This document shows, one piece after another, positions 22,120 to 34,799 of a DNA stretch of 64,000 nucleotides. The stretch comes from Adineta steineri (lineage: Eukaryota; Rotifera; Eurotatoria; Adinetida; Adinetidae), in assembly GCA_905250115.1 (NCBI GenBank), contig CAJNOI010000082.1, forward strand, positions 19,789 through 83,788. The letters run 5' to 3'. Every line of letters starts with the position of its first letter. Position 1 is the stretch's first letter. The position numbers were made by a program, and so were the translations under genes. The notes under the pieces are model-generated. The model did not search any database and was not told the DNA's origin. It saw nothing but the letters and a program-made list of their open reading frames with translations.

Positions 22120-25100
22120 ACTAATAGAAAAATTATGCACTATTTATAAAAACTATAAAAAATTTCTTTTTCCTTATCGTTTCCAAAGTATTAAATCAAT
22201 TTGCAAGTGCTTTTGCTGCAAATAATCTGTTTTTACTTTCTACAGATTATGAAGAACTGTTCTCTCTATGTTAAAAAGAAAACACTGACTTAATGTTCAA
22301 GAAATCTCTCTATAGCAAATACATTAATTAATATAATATATTGTTGTCTAAATCATTTTTAGTTGTTTAAACTAGGTAGCTTACATATTACAAAGATCTC
22401 TATCTACTAAAATACTCAATTTGTACTGTATGTTACTCTGCATCTGAGAAACATAGTTCTCCATAGTTTCAAATATGAAAGTTGTTCGAATATGATTTAT
22501 TGTCACATTACAAATAAAAAAGTTAAGCTGTCCGATCTTATATGCTGTTTCTCAACTATGTGAATATTGATTACATTTTTAAATGTAGTTTTACTTAACA
22601 CAATCGTTATTAATCTGAGTAAAATCGTTTTAAAAAAATGATTGCCATAATAGCTCGGTGTCCACAATGGATCAATGACTTACGTTTTATTTAATGTATT
22701 TTGTTTTAGTAGAAACTAAAATAATAAAATAGTTCTTCCTGCAATAATGAAAAATTCAGAGAAAAAATATCAGTCGTTAAAAGGAACACTTACGATGCTT
22801 ATGATGTGAAGAAACAGGTAAAGTACGTTTGTAATAACTATTTTGGATATTAAATACCAACAACAACAACCGTGGCGATCAGGACATATGGCGAATATGA
22901 ATGGTTGCTTTAGTGAGAAAAAACAACTGTATTTATACTACGACTCAATCTTATCAGAACAGGTCATATCTCTCTTTTTTTCAGAAGGTCATTAAATATC
23001 GATCGGTTACTTGCATCAATGAGCTTTTCAATAATCTGTTTTTCTTATAGATGCTCATCAATGTGTTGAAAAGTAGGAAGCATGAGATAAACTAATTTGA
23101 CAAATTGGCTTTTTTTAAAAATTGATTGAGTACCTTGATTAGTAAATTGCTCTGGAACACATATCAAAACAAATTTTACGCAAAGGTTTTCCTCATATTT
23201 AAATATATTTCTTAGAGACTTTAAAATCTTTCTTTTTATTCAAAAATAGCAAGAAACTGCTATGTTCGGTTAAGTTTCAGAAGAAGTCGTTTTTCAAAGG
23301 GTGACTGTTGTTATATCTTAGCTCTGTCAAATATCGTTATCAAATTTTTGTACTTAGGAAGTTGTATATAAATATATTATATATAACAATATTCATAAAT
23401 CAAAGAACCATATTTAATATGAAAATATGAAAAACTCACATTTATTGAGAGACTTATTAACGTACAACTTCATATACTATCCAGTTTGTTCAGAATAATA
23501 TTTCCAATGAATTTTAAAATATACTCCTCAACGAGAAGATTGTCTCGTTTCAAACAGTACAAATAAAATCTATCATCTACAAAGTTCTAATCTAAAATTT
23601 ATACTGTCATGTGAAAACAGCTATAGTCAGTGTTTAAAAGAGAATGGTCTACTCCCGTGTGAATTTGAGAAGGATAAACTATGAGTTTAAATGTTAAGCT
23701 ACTGAGAAACATCGTTTTATGTGATTTTATGAAGAGTAAAACTCAATGGAAATAATACGATATTCGTGAAACTGAATGTAGATTTTTCGATTATTAACTA
23801 TTGAACAAAGAAAAAGGATTTGAAAATGTTATAGGTAGCACATCAAGTTTTGTTTCATCAAAACAATTTTTGCAACTCGAATCTTATCGAAAAAATCTGA
23901 TATTGATCTAGTTTGAAAACCTTCATTTTACACTAATAAGATATTCTTACTTAATTGAATTGTATCAGTACAATTATTTTAAAATTCATGTATAGGTTGT
24001 TTAAGTGAATGTTATAAATAAATCGGCAGTAATTTTCGAATCGATCGACTTTAAAGAGATTAATTGTGAGTAGAAATGGATATAAGAAAATATAATTCAG
24101 TATGATATGTTACGTAAATTTTAATATATCATAATCTAACGATCAGATGTTAATTGATAACCATTTGTTCATTCACTTGTCGGTGCTAATGTCCATCTTA
24201 TGTCAGAAAAATGATTATTATCACATACTATTGAACACTTTTTCATTCAAACAATATAGACACTTCATATCGGTTACACATATTAATCGACGATATCAGT
24301 TTTTTAGCCAGTATTTCAAGAAACTAATCATGGTCAATAATTTGTTCAAAATCACAACCTCATTACAATTTAATTCAAAACTGCTTCCTTGAGTCAATTT
24401 CGATTAGATGTTTTCATGTTTTTCTTGAAAAATAAACAGATTTATATTGATAATTACAAGAAATCGAGTAAAACAGCTGAGATAATCAATTGAAGTCAAC
24501 AACTGTGTTTTTAAACTACTTTTGATAAGTGATCGCTGAAAAAAAACATTTTAAACTGATTTCATTTAGTTTTTTGATTTATTTTATCGTTAATATTCAA
24601 CATGAATCGATTAGAACTAATTGATTGTATGATTAATCATCTTTACTTTAAAGTTTAGTATACAATTCGAATTCATTTAATCTATCATATGTTTCGTTTG
24701 CCTCATCTATCATTCAGTTCAGTTTGAAATCCTCCTAGTTCAAATAAAAATATCTTACTTTGAACTAAATTTTATTGCTCTTCGATATATATATATTGAT
24801 AAAATTTCACCTCTGACAAAAACAATATAAAAATGCTATTTGTAATCGATACTTTTTTGTTGATAAAACAATGTTTTCATTTGATTGCATTCAAATAATA
24901 ATAAGTAGTCTTCACCGCATATATAGTTAATAATATTTCATAAAATCAATTCACTTATAGTAGAATATCCAGTAAACTAAGGTTTTTAGATGCAGCTATA
25001 GTGCTTCCAAGACTCATTTCATCACTATAGCATTAATTTTACCCAGACCAATCATCAGATCTTTACAATAATTGAATGATTGTTGAGTGGTGACAATAGT

Positions 25101-25310
25101 CTCAGACATTATCAGAATAAAGCGAAATGATATATCAATGTCATTGAAGAATGACAACACTTCAATGTCACAGATTGCGCTGTGCTGATATACCGTTCGA
25201 AAATAAAATGAGGTTAATCGTTGTGTTGATCGATCATGCTAGCTTTTTGTTCTTGTTTGAAATGACAACATCTTGAATCAATTCTGTTATCTTATTCAAT
25301 TTGAGCAGTC
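22120..25310. other. Long gene-free stretch (3.2 kb)
   Basis: AT-rich; ORFs are short and without motifs (an 81-codon ORF at 24147-24392 was considered and not called). The last 60 bases lead into the TATA box of the next gene. Confidence 0.45.
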
Positions 25311-25312
25311 GA

Positions 25313-25322
25313 GTATAAATAG
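25313..25322 (+). promoter_or_regulatory. TATA box of the 82-aa gene
   Basis: GTATAAATAGG-type sequence about 60 bp before the ATG at 25382, a canonical spacing for a TATA-dependent promoter with a 30-35 nt leader. Confidence 0.6.
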
Positions 25323-25381
25323 GAGAGAAAAAAAGCAATCGAGTCATTTCTTTTTCTTATTGACTTACGAAAGCATCCATT

Positions 25382-25630
25382 ATGTTCATCACAAACTATG
25401 TTTTACGTGCAAAACGGGAACTTATCAAAACCAATCTTGGTGGTCACGAGACTAACGCACATGTAGCAGGAGATGACAATAAAATAAATTTCTATGGCAA
25501 GCCAGAATCACCAGAAGAAACAACATTAATTCGTAAGGCAGGGGATCAGGTTTCGAAAATCCTAGAAGGAGGTACTAGCATCGTAGTTGCTCCAGCAAAA
25601 TGGCTTGCCAACATTCAAGATAACTGGTAA
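25382..25630 (+). CDS. Small unknown protein, 82 aa
   Basis: A single-exon frame starting MFITNYVLRAKRELIKT. It is hydrophilic and Gly/Asp/Asn-rich in the middle (GGHETNAHVAGDDNKINF), with a possible short amphipathic segment near the end (GGTSIVVAPAKWLA) and a C-terminal Trp. A well-placed TATA box and non-biased composition in an otherwise barren region support it. No family is recognised. Confidence 0.6.
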   Translation: MFITNYVLRAKRELIKTNLGGHETNAHVAGDDNKINFYGKPESPEETTLIRKAGDQVSKILEGGTSIVVAPAKWLANIQDNW

Positions 25631-25717
25631 TAATTCTATATAATATTGTAAAAATGATCCTTTGTGGACACTGAGCCTTTGTGGCATTTTATTTAAGATA
25701 ATGAGTGCGATAAATAT

Positions 25718-25830
25718 CAATATATATGTCGTGCCGAAGTCACACTGTTGCCGAAGTTTAACTTCGGCAAGAAAAATTTTGTCAAAGTTTAACCTCGGCA
25801 GAGAGTGTAATTTCGGCACGACATATGTCT
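25718..25830. mobile_element. MITE-like palindromic element
   Basis: Terminal arms ATATGTCGTGCCGAA and TTCGGCACGACATAT are inverted copies, extended by matching CACACT/AGTGT. Inside lies an exact palindrome of 11-bp arms (TTGCCGAAGTT / AACTTCGGCAA, 25748-25770), followed by a degenerate third copy. It is about 110 bp, GC-richer than its surroundings, with no coding capacity. The mobilising transposase is unknown. Confidence 0.75.
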
Positions 25831-25879
25831 ATAACTTTCTATCTAAAGGTTTAGAAATTTTTTAATATGTCTATAAAAA

Positions 25880-26200
25880 ATAAAAGAGAGAGAGAATAAT
25901 GCTGATTGCTAAATATACATAATTTTTTTGTTAGCGATATGTTCCGGTCAATCGAAGATTTTTCAGTAATAAGAGAGAGAGAACAGTAATCGCTTAGAAA
26001 TATATATAACGTTTGATTCTATAATAGCTCAAAAGTAATTTAACATGCTCATGATAGAACGAGAGAAAGATGATCATGCTGATTGCTAAATTTACATCTT
26101 TTTTTTAAATTATTGACATGCTCAAGATATATCAATTTTTTCATAATAATGACGGAGAGAAAGACGCTCACTCATAACTATAAATTAGATAATCTTTTTT
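25880..26200. repeat. Degenerate tandem repeat, about 90-bp period
   Basis: Blocks beginning with GAGAGA tracts start near 25884, 25972, 26061 and 26153. Copies 1 and 3 share ATGCTGATTGCTAAAT. Three and a half diverged units. Confidence 0.6.
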
Positions 26201-26644
26201 ATCAATCAACATCAGTGACATTGAGCATTATTAACATACGTAATGATCTATCTTGCATTACTCTGTTGATATTATGTTTATCATTTTGTTAAAAATTGAG
26301 CTGTTTTGTATAATCTACTGTTTTTTTCGAGATGGTCAACTTGCATTCCATATCCGGCAAATCATAATTATTTTGTCTCAGAAAATACTTAAAATTGATC
26401 ATATCTTCAAATATTTGATTAAAACCAGTTATTGCGCATCATTTCTGTTATCAATGAAAAATTTTCATTTTAGGATTTGAGTGCTAGGTGATATTTTGCT
26501 TTATGAGAAATTGTCTGCTTAAATTACTATTTTAAACTTTCTCGAGCTATGCTCAATCTCACCGTTACACCTATCGCATCTATCCAGCCAGGCTTCCTAT
26601 ATATATATTTCTTATGTGTTTTATTGAATCCATCTTTTCTACGT
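26201..26644. other. Non-coding or undetected-exon stretch
   Basis: No supported gene. Upstream exons of the membrane-tail fragment at 26645 may lie here, but none could be joined convincingly. Confidence 0.35.
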
Positions 26645-26823
26645 CCGTGTCCTATTTTACAGGCTAATTTACATCATATGCGCAACGATCTTGATGATTT
26701 GTTTTCTGATCATTTACTGTTATGTTCGTCGAAAAATGTCATCTTCCGGTTTATCATCATACGCAACACCAAATATATCAAAAATGACAATGAAGAATGC
26801 CATTAAACTTGACACATATCGTC
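26645..26823 (+). CDS. Membrane-segment exon, possible small TM protein
   Basis: After a TTTTACAG acceptor, a frame of about 59 codons encodes a hydrophobic helix (LIYIICATILMICFLIIYC), then VRRKMSSSG and a basic tail ending RRALGDE and TAA. The arrangement (helix, basic stop-transfer, short tail) resembles the neighbouring proteins near 27681 and 30936. The upstream exon was not identified, so the gene is incomplete; it could be a relic. Confidence 0.45.
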
Positions 26824-27580
26824 GTGCTCTTGGAGATGAGTAACATATACCATCTGCTGTACTCCTGATTTTACATTAAACAATTTTGTTTTTGACTAGT
26901 GTGTCTTTTCCGACTGCTCATTCTATATGATTTTTAATACGTTCTTATTTGTTTCTTTACTTTAAATTTAATGCAACACCTTTTTATTGTTCTTTTTATT
27001 CATATTTGTTAAAAATTAGTTGTATGCACGTTTTCTTTTAAAATGATCTACTTTGATGTTGAAGCATGGTTCATAATTGATTAATCTCATTTAATCTTTT
27101 TTTATGGCAATACATATTAAAAAAAATTACAGATCTAAAACGATTATTTTATCAAAAGCGTATTGTGTGAAAGGATTCTAATACTTCAACTATAATTATT
27201 TAATTTCTTCATAGCCGAAATTCATTGGCAAAAGAAAAAGTGTCAGCTTTGTATTGGCTATGTTGGTGATAGATATAATTAGCTTTATCTTTAAATGACT
27301 TGAACAAATGAAATGTGATAAGCGATTATTCATCATTTATCACTTACTCAATTATCTGTTTAAGTGAACGAGCAGATATTAAAACATCGGTCAAAAAATA
27401 TTTTGTTCTCTTCTTTATATGTGCAAGAATTATATAGAGACTTATCGGTCAAACGAATAGAAAGAAAATTTATGAAACCAACGGTAAAATTAATCTAAAT
27501 GGTCAAGAAATAACAATAAGAGGTCAAACGATAGCGACTACAATAATAACACGACCGACTAGACAATAGCTTCATGCTAA
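26824..27580. other. Intergenic stretch
   Basis: No gene called. A short open stretch at about 27470-27567 reads as Asn/Gly/Ile-rich sequence (NLNGQEITIRGQTI), similar in texture to the ectodomains of the flanking membrane proteins. It may be a lost exon. Confidence 0.35.
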
Positions 27581-27680
27581 AATGATAACTTCTCGTCATT
27601 CCAACGATGAAGAAGAGGCAAATTTGAGATTGTTGCTTGTAATAGATAGCTTTTTTTTATTTAAGAATTTGTTTTCGTTT

Positions 27681-27950
27681 TTAGATACTATGAATTGTTC
27701 CGAAGGTCATATTACAATCATTGGAAATAATAATAGCGTTTATTTTAATAAATCAGTATATCGCTCAAGTTCCAACTGCCGAATCATTTATACTAGTTTT
27801 ATGACCGATGTTGTACTTATTATTATTACATGTCTCATATTAATTTTTTGTATCAGATGTTTATTTTATCGCCATCGTAAGAATCGTCAATCGCACCCAA
27901 TAGTTGCTAATGATCAATTCTTCAATGGACAAAACATTAATAATTGCTAA
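27681..27950 (+). CDS. Small single-pass membrane protein, about 89 aa
   Basis: From the internal ATG the protein reads MNCSEGHITIIGNNNSVYFNKSVY, with a few residues, then one long hydrophobic helix (FMTDVVLIIITCLILIFC), the basic stop-transfer RCLFYRHRKNRQ and a short polar tail. The ORF is open further upstream (from 27582), but that part lies in a T-rich tract with an intron-like end (GTTTTTAG), so I prefer the later start. The ectodomain pattern C-x2-G-x-I-x-I-x-G-N-x-N-S and the RCL after the helix recur in the 30936-32475 protein, indicating paralogy. Function unknown; it lacks the long cytoplasmic part of that relative. Confidence 0.55.
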   Translation, partial: LDTMNCSEGHITIIGNNNSVYFNKSVYRSSSNCRIIYTSFMTDVVLIIITCLILIFCIRCLFYRHRKNRQSHPIVANDQFFNGQNINNC

Positions 27951-28752
27951 TAGCATCCTAATTATTCTCTGATGTTCGTCAAAAAAAACATCTTTTTTAT
28001 TTACTTTCGTAATTGTATAATAATTTTGCTTAAATAATAATAAAAAATTATATATGATCGAGTCAATGATACTTTCCCTGGTGGCAGTGAATCACGATTC
28101 GCTGTAGTCAATCAAAAAATATCAGTAAGAAAACCAATATTTGCAAAAATGATTGCGTAGAAAAATGCTTTTATTCAGTTTGAAACTTTGTAGCTTTTAT
28201 AGTTGTTGCATATTTCTTATATATTTATCTGTTAGAATTTGGATAAATGATTTATCGCGGACGTGATAAATTTTAGTAACTTTACATAAAAAAATTCTTA
28301 TTTGTTTCGATTCTTTATTTAGATGTATCACTTTATGTTTCAATATTATTAAACATACACATATTATGGCTTCTCTTTGTTCGTTAGACTTCTATTAAAA
28401 ATTAAACATACTGATAAAATCAAACAAAATATTTTTAATTGTCCTATAATCTTTATTTGATTTTGTTATTCAACATTCTATTTTCGAAATAAGTACAGAC
28501 AACATTGTATCATTTTTTTATATTTCTATGTATTTTTATATACTTATTAATTAAATGTTCATTTTTTTATGTTCGTATGTTTTTATGTAATTAATAATAA
28601 CTGAGGGTTCATTTTAATAATAATTTCACATATCAGTTTTGAACTATGTTTCAGTAAAAAAATTTCTTTTTGTTTCTAAACCGTTTTAACTTTTTCATTC
28701 AACATTTGATTTATACAATAAGCGTAAATAAAACTGATGTACATTTTTTTCT
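27951..28752. other. AT-rich intergenic stretch
   Basis: No gene seen; T-rich low-complexity DNA. Confidence 0.4.
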
Positions 28753-29190
28753 TTATAAACAGTTATTATTTAATAGTTCAATCTCATCCATTAAAGAAAC
28801 TCTTTGAAAAATAATCTTTTGAATTTCATTCACTTCACTATATTTAGTTAATTCTGATGTTTTCGGAATAAGATCAAATATTTTATCAATATTTGTTGTA
28901 TAATATTCCGAAAAGTAAATAATTACCCCTAACCATTTGATATCGAAAGTTTCTTTAGAGATAATTTTCATATATTTCTGTATAGAAATACTTTTATTTT
29001 TTGATAAACAGTGGAAATCGACATATTCAAAAATGTATATTGTTGATATGAGTTATCATTAGATGTTTTTTTGTATAAATCTACTTTTATTGATAACTCC
29101 TTTAATTGTTCAATGTGATCTATTTCTATTTCAGCATCTTTAATGTCTTGTATCGATTCGTATGTTGAAAGTATTTGAAATAACTACGAC
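28753..29190 (-). pseudogene. Possible decayed or intron-split gene fragment
   Basis: Two open stretches lie on the minus strand. About 29187-28970 encodes a hydrophilic helical segment (YESIQDIKDAEIEIDHIEQL). 28971-28753 encodes a 72-codon segment with FDIKWLGVIIYFSEYY and ending LLNNNCL. They are in different frames. A GT..AG pair could join them, but the intron would be only about 33 nt, or it would remove much of the first stretch. I recognise no family. It may be a real small gene or a relic. Confidence 0.35.
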
Positions 29191-30935
29191 AAAAAATTTA
29201 TGAATTTCTCATTCATATCTCCTTATAAATTCCCAACTTCAAATAAAATATAAAGGAAAATCATTTGAAATTGTGTATGATTGACATTGTTAACATTACA
29301 ATATAGAATAAGGCATATTAAAATAATAATTCCTCTTATTCGAAAAAGATGTCATCTACAAAAAGTAGGTCAACAGCTGAGAAGACAGTGCAAAGAGTAG
29401 AACATCTGTTTAACAGCTGAACAAAAAGAAAAGGCAACGTGACATGTAACATAATGGATGTCCTTTTTTTTTCTTTAATATATTGTTCAGAAAGTTACTG
29501 ACATATCTTTTGAAATTTTATAGAAAAATTTCATATTACTAAAACCGTTACAGATAAATGTAAAATTACTGAAAGAATACATACACGCTAAAATTCTTTT
29601 TTGGATTTTCTATTATTAAAATAAACAAAAATATTAGTAGCATCATTTATTCATTTTTACATTTTAAAAAAATTCTCAAATAATCTGTTTATCATTAATC
29701 GTCAAAAATAAGAAACGTCTTTTTTTCGAATAGGTAATTACTCCTCACCTTTAATAAATGAATTTAAAGAGAAAAAAATTAAAGTGACTATCCTAATTTC
29801 AATAATGTTTTTGGACAAAAACTACGGTTTCATATATTTTTCATGCTCTTCTTTTTTAGATATATGTCGATCTATTTTTTTTGCTTCTTCTAGATATATT
29901 TTATGAATTTTATTTTATTCTGTTTTTATATATATTTACCTATTTGATTTTATTCTTTTTGGATTTATACTCATGTATTTAAATTTATTATTTTTAGATA
30001 TATCTTCATGTATTTGATTACATTTCTTTTAGTTATGTATTCAGCTATTTAATTTTATTCTTTTTTATAAATTTATGTATTTGATTATGTTCTTTTTTTT
30101 CGATTTCAAAGAATTTTCAATGAATTATATTGTTATGAATCGTATAGAATCAGTAAAAATTTTCTATGAAATAATTTACACATTTGATATATGAATTTCA
30201 AGTAAAAACATCAATGTGACTACGATGCGTCCTAGAATCGTTTTTGACATAAATTAAAATTTTACTTATATATTCTATTGAATTTTTTAGAGATATTTTT
30301 TATATTTTAGCCATTGAGTGATGTGATTTGTTTCATAGAAATGTCATCCTTGAGCAAAAGTGATATATATGTTCATACATAATATCAATCCTACATATTT
30401 TTTCTACATGATGATAAGATTTATAGAACTATAAGAACATTTATATCTGAATGTCAAACATCTATTCGTCTGAACATAGTTTTTTGATTACAGAATATTA
30501 GAGTAAGAAATTGGTTAATATACAATAGTATTTGTTTGTACGATATAGTCGGTCATGAAATAAATAATTTGATTTTCAAGAGAAGTATAACTATTTAATT
30601 GCTTTGAGATCTAGATTTACATTTTCTATAGATAACAATTAGAGCATCGATATTTTCTCATACGTATGTATATTTTTTAATGTAAATGAATTACAAACTT
30701 GTTGTAAACACACATAATAACGGTCTGATATGATATATATGCTGAGTATGTATTTTGCCATTATCTTCAGTCAAAGAGATGTTCTATGTGTCGTAGATTC
30801 TTGTAGATCCTGATAGAGCATTATATTTCCTCAAGTTTATATATTTCATTTTGTGGTCGTCTTATTGTAGATAAAGATGTAGAATACATCAAATCTATAT
30901 ATACCAATCGCTTCAATATTGATATAATTTTCGCT
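29191..30935. other. AT-rich gene-free stretch
   Basis: No supported gene. The region 29860-30090 repeats TATTTGATTTTATTCTTTTT-like wording at about 60-bp spacing (degenerate T-rich tandem repeat). Confidence 0.45.
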
Positions 30936-32475
30936 ATGGGTCCCAAATTCTCAACGTGTCAAGTAGGTAGTAACGTTGGCATATTTGGTAATGGTAACTC
31001 AGCATTAATAATCAATGGTGTCAGTTATAATATCTCAAATATATTCAGTGCAGCTGCCAATGTGTTCATGCAAAAGTATCGATCTGAGTTTATCATAATG
31101 CAATTCACATCAATTGCTTTGGTGATTATTTCGATATTATTAGTTGCTCGGTGTCTCATATCACGAAGTGCTGCAGGCAAAGGTGAGATAATACCATCGG
31201 ATTAGAAAATACAACTTTGAATATATTTTTATCGTTTATTTAGAGATACAAACTGCTTTTAAGGAAGTGAGCATATCTCATCCAAACTATACAATTCTAA
31301 TAATAATAATTGATTTATATTTTTGTTTAGTCTGAAAAGAAAATCAAAATGGATGTTGTAAAACATCAGAAATATTTCAAAGAGGTACTTTTATTATCGA
31401 TAGATTTTTGATAATATCCGCTTTATATCTAGCTCGATAGAGCTTTACAAGAAGTTGAAAACATATTAAAAAACAACAATTATGCTCTACTATATCTTGC
31501 ACAACCATTAAAATATATTGAAACAATGTTCAATGTAGTGCAGTCATCGCCACATCTACTTTCTATAATAATATCTAAGTTAATCGATCAAAACTACGCT
31601 GGTCAGTGATAAAAAAATTGATTCAGTTTATGTAAGATTAACAATAGGATTGTGTGTGGCTACTTTTAAAACCAATACTTGCAACGCTCGGCAGAATTCT
31701 GAGACATGGCAATCTATCACTTCTGCTTTGAACGGCCTCTGTTGCTATATTGGAGTATCATCAAGGCTATCTACTGTGAGTCTATAATAAAAATAGCGAA
31801 ACAATTTCTGTTGTTAAATAAATATATACCTTCACGTTATTATTTCAACTATCTAGGCTGCAGTCCATTCTGGAATTATCCCCGTATTTGCTTCAGCTTT
31901 ATCTCAAAGGTCCTATCTAGATGATCTAGATACAAATATGGTAATACACTATTATAATCAATGAAAACTACTTTTTACTATCTTTTACATATAGTCAGTC
32001 ATGTTTCTGTTTCAAACGGTGTCTCGAATATTTCATAATATAGCTCAAATCGAGGAACTGAAGTATAATTTGGAAAATTATAATTGTTGCGAGGTGTGTG
32101 CTAATGTTTTAAATATTTTTTTTTTATCATTTTTTTACTTATTATTGGAGCTTTAGATTTTACTTAACGTAACTGCACATACAAATAATAGGTTATTACG
32201 TGCAATCAATCTATTAACGGCAGTTCGAATAACAAGAGATGGTATACATAAAATTTCATTCACAAATGACGACAGTAAAACTCAAATTATATCCCTACTG
32301 ACGACTAAAAATTTCTTTTGCTAAATTTTCAGGTGCAATGCTATTCCGATTGTACTACGAATCAGCTAGATCTAAAAATCAACAAGCATATGGACTGAAG
32401 CAAGAGCATATATTGAACGGACTTTACACCATCGGTCGATTTGACTGTCTTTATCATGACTTTATAAAATATTGA
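30936..32475 (+). CDS. Single-pass membrane protein with helical cytoplasmic domain, 343 aa, nine exons
   Basis: Exons 30936-31182, 31244-31266, 31331-31384, 31433-31601, 31648-31775, 31857-31940, 31995-32093, 32157-32241 and 32333-32475 join without a phase error into 343 codons. The N-terminus (MGPKFSTCQVGSNVGIFG) is rich in Gly/Asn/Ile with GNGNS and INGVSYN, suggesting a short beta-structured ectodomain. One transmembrane helix follows (FIIMQFTSIALVIISILLVA, about 51-70). The remaining 260 residues are helical and ARM/HEAT-like in texture (ALQEVENILKNNNYALLYLA; AAVHSGIIPVFASAL; LRAINLLTAVRITRDG). There is no signal peptide, so insertion would be signal-anchor type. Function unknown; neighbours share the ectodomain pattern. 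Confidence 0.75.
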
Positions 32476-32718
32476 ATAATTTTGATATATATAATAATTC
32501 TTTTTTTGGGTATCTGCTGTTTCAGAAATAAATAACCATTATTATTTCTAGTATCGCACATATACTTATATCATAGTCTTGAATACAGTTGCTTTTTTTG
32601 TTGAAAATTAATTGATTTCGAACCATTATTTATATTCTAGATTAATCGATTCAGATCGCTCTTGTTTATTAAAAGCAATTCTTGTTTTACATTTCAAACG
32701 AAATCGTACAAATTTAAA
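32476..32718. other. Spacer
   Basis: AT-rich spacer, nothing seen. Confidence 0.3.
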
Positions 32719-33175
32719 ATGAATACTAAAGAAATTATGGCTGGTAAAACACAAACAAAAATGATGAAAATAGTATTTAAAACTGCACAATTAATGCGTA
32801 ACCCATATCAACAGTCCTCATGGACAACTAAACCAACTCAACTAAGCAGAAAACGCTTAGTTATAAATAAAACTGGACAAAAATCTCCCGCAAAAAAGTA
32901 GAAAAACCAAGTTTAAAAAAACTTGATCATTGATTCAAGAGGTATATATTAATAAAAAGAACATTTTATCCCGCATAATAATATTTATTTAAAAAAAATA
33001 GGAATTGATGATTTTAATCTAAGTTCAACTGTTCAAAACAACACCAACAATATTTATGCGGACGTGGAAATTGAAATGGTGGATGGACAAGGAAAAAGAT
33101 TAATCTACAATTTTCCTGTTTTTTTTTGTAATTTTACGTTTTTGTGTAAAAAGTTTAAAAACTTTATTGTGTGTT
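32719..33175 (+). pseudogene. Basic-protein gene fragment, probably frameshifted
   Basis: From ATG 32719 a 60-codon basic frame (MNTKEIMAGKTQTKMMK ... GQKSPAKK) ends at TAG 32901. Directly after, another frame continues as a lysine-rich stretch (VEKPSLKKLDH). Past an intron-like segment ending in AAAATAG comes a further open stretch (GIDDFNLSSTVQNN ... DVEIEMVDGQGKRLIYNFPV). No single GT..AG intron joins the parts without a stop, so the locus is probably a decayed gene. No family is recognised. Confidence 0.35.
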
Positions 33176-34799
33176 GAATTCTTTCTAATAAATATTTTGT
33201 ACATTACAAAAAGACTTAATCGTTAATTATTTTTCAATTTTTAATCAAATCCTACCGTTATAAATCAAATTCTTCATAAATATAATCTTTATCTTTATAG
33301 AATGAAGAATAAACATAATTTGTATTTTAAAAGATAAACAAAAAAAAGTCTTTATTCTTTATAAAATAAATATAAAGATTTTCAGTATCTTTGTTCTGTT
33401 ATCATAAAGTAGAAAGTACTCTATTAAACTTTATATCATCTCATGATTGATATAATTTTTAACACAGTAGTTTTACATAATCAAAAATATTACAAACATC
33501 TCTATTTCATTCATTCATTCAGTAGATTCATGCATACTGATCCCTTCAGAAGAACAAATGGTGAAGAAATAATACATTGAAATATATATTGTATCCATTC
33601 TTGTGAAATGTGAAACAACTGAAAAAAGTAAAATATAATCAGTCAATGAACTATAATTATAGTCTTGTTAGCCGTAAGAGCAAATTAATAAAATACAATG
33701 CGAATATAAAATATAGTGAATGAACAAAGATTTGCTTTATATTTATAAATTATTATTGTATAGAAAATATTAAACTTTTTATTAAACTATAAAGCCAATG
33801 TTCCTAAAATGAACGCATTTTAAATAGGTGTTCATTATGACTCGCTCAGCGTTGTCATTTTATATCACGAGAAAGAGTATAAAATTCTGTACAAACTCAT
33901 CTAAACAAATAGTTAATAGAATATTTTATTGCTAGAGATGTTCACAATCGAGTTGTGGTGACCCCAATACATATCAATTAATAAAATAGTTGAATCAAAA
34001 TGCATAAACATGAAATAAATGATGGAAATTAAGTATATATATACTCATTTGAAATATGTTCCTGTAATAATAAAAGAGGCTATAATCAATAGAATCGAAA
34101 TTGAAACTGCAGACTCAAGCCTATTGTTTCATTTGCAATACTCATATATATATTTTTTATCGGAAGACGTATGTGAAGGGCATCTTAGATTCGAATTGAG
34201 TTGTATTAGATCGAAATTTATTTCTCAATAAAAATAAATCTAAATGAAAACTTCATTGCTTAAATACTTTATTTCAGTAACATTTACTTTTTCAAAGTAT
34301 GCAATCAATGTTACAAAAAAATTTTTAATTGCAGGGGTAACTTGATAAATAATTATGCATAAAACTTATTTAGTAGAATTATAATAAAAGTTGTTGATCA
34401 TATGATTAAGATATTCCTTATTAAAACGTCCAACGAAGTTTAGACAAATGAAATACATGTAAACAGACGACTACGACTACGCGGCTAATCCATCTAGAGC
34501 AAGATTTTTTTCAATTGTATGTCAATGCTTTAGCGTCTGTTGAGAAAATATTTTTGACTGCATCTCGACACATTTTTTTGTCAAACCGCGTTTCGTGCTT
34601 ACATGAGTAACAATATAATTATTTATTTAAAGATTTAATTTTATATTAAAGAAATAATGAATATAATATAAAATTCCGAGAAAGTTAAAAACCATATTTT
34701 ATTTCATGAAAGATAAAAGAATAATCATTTATATTCATATACATATATGTAAAACAAACTTAAACATGAGATAATATTTTACAACATATTCTTGATGTT
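33176..34799. other. AT-rich gene-free stretch
   Basis: No supported gene; the 70-codon ORF at 34019-34231 has no motif and extreme A/T codons. Confidence 0.45.

Noticed and set aside
31183-31205. Reading the 30936 ORF as a complete 89-aa protein ending at 31205
   Set aside because: A GTGAGA donor just before gives a nine-exon gene with consistent phases, a much better explanation.
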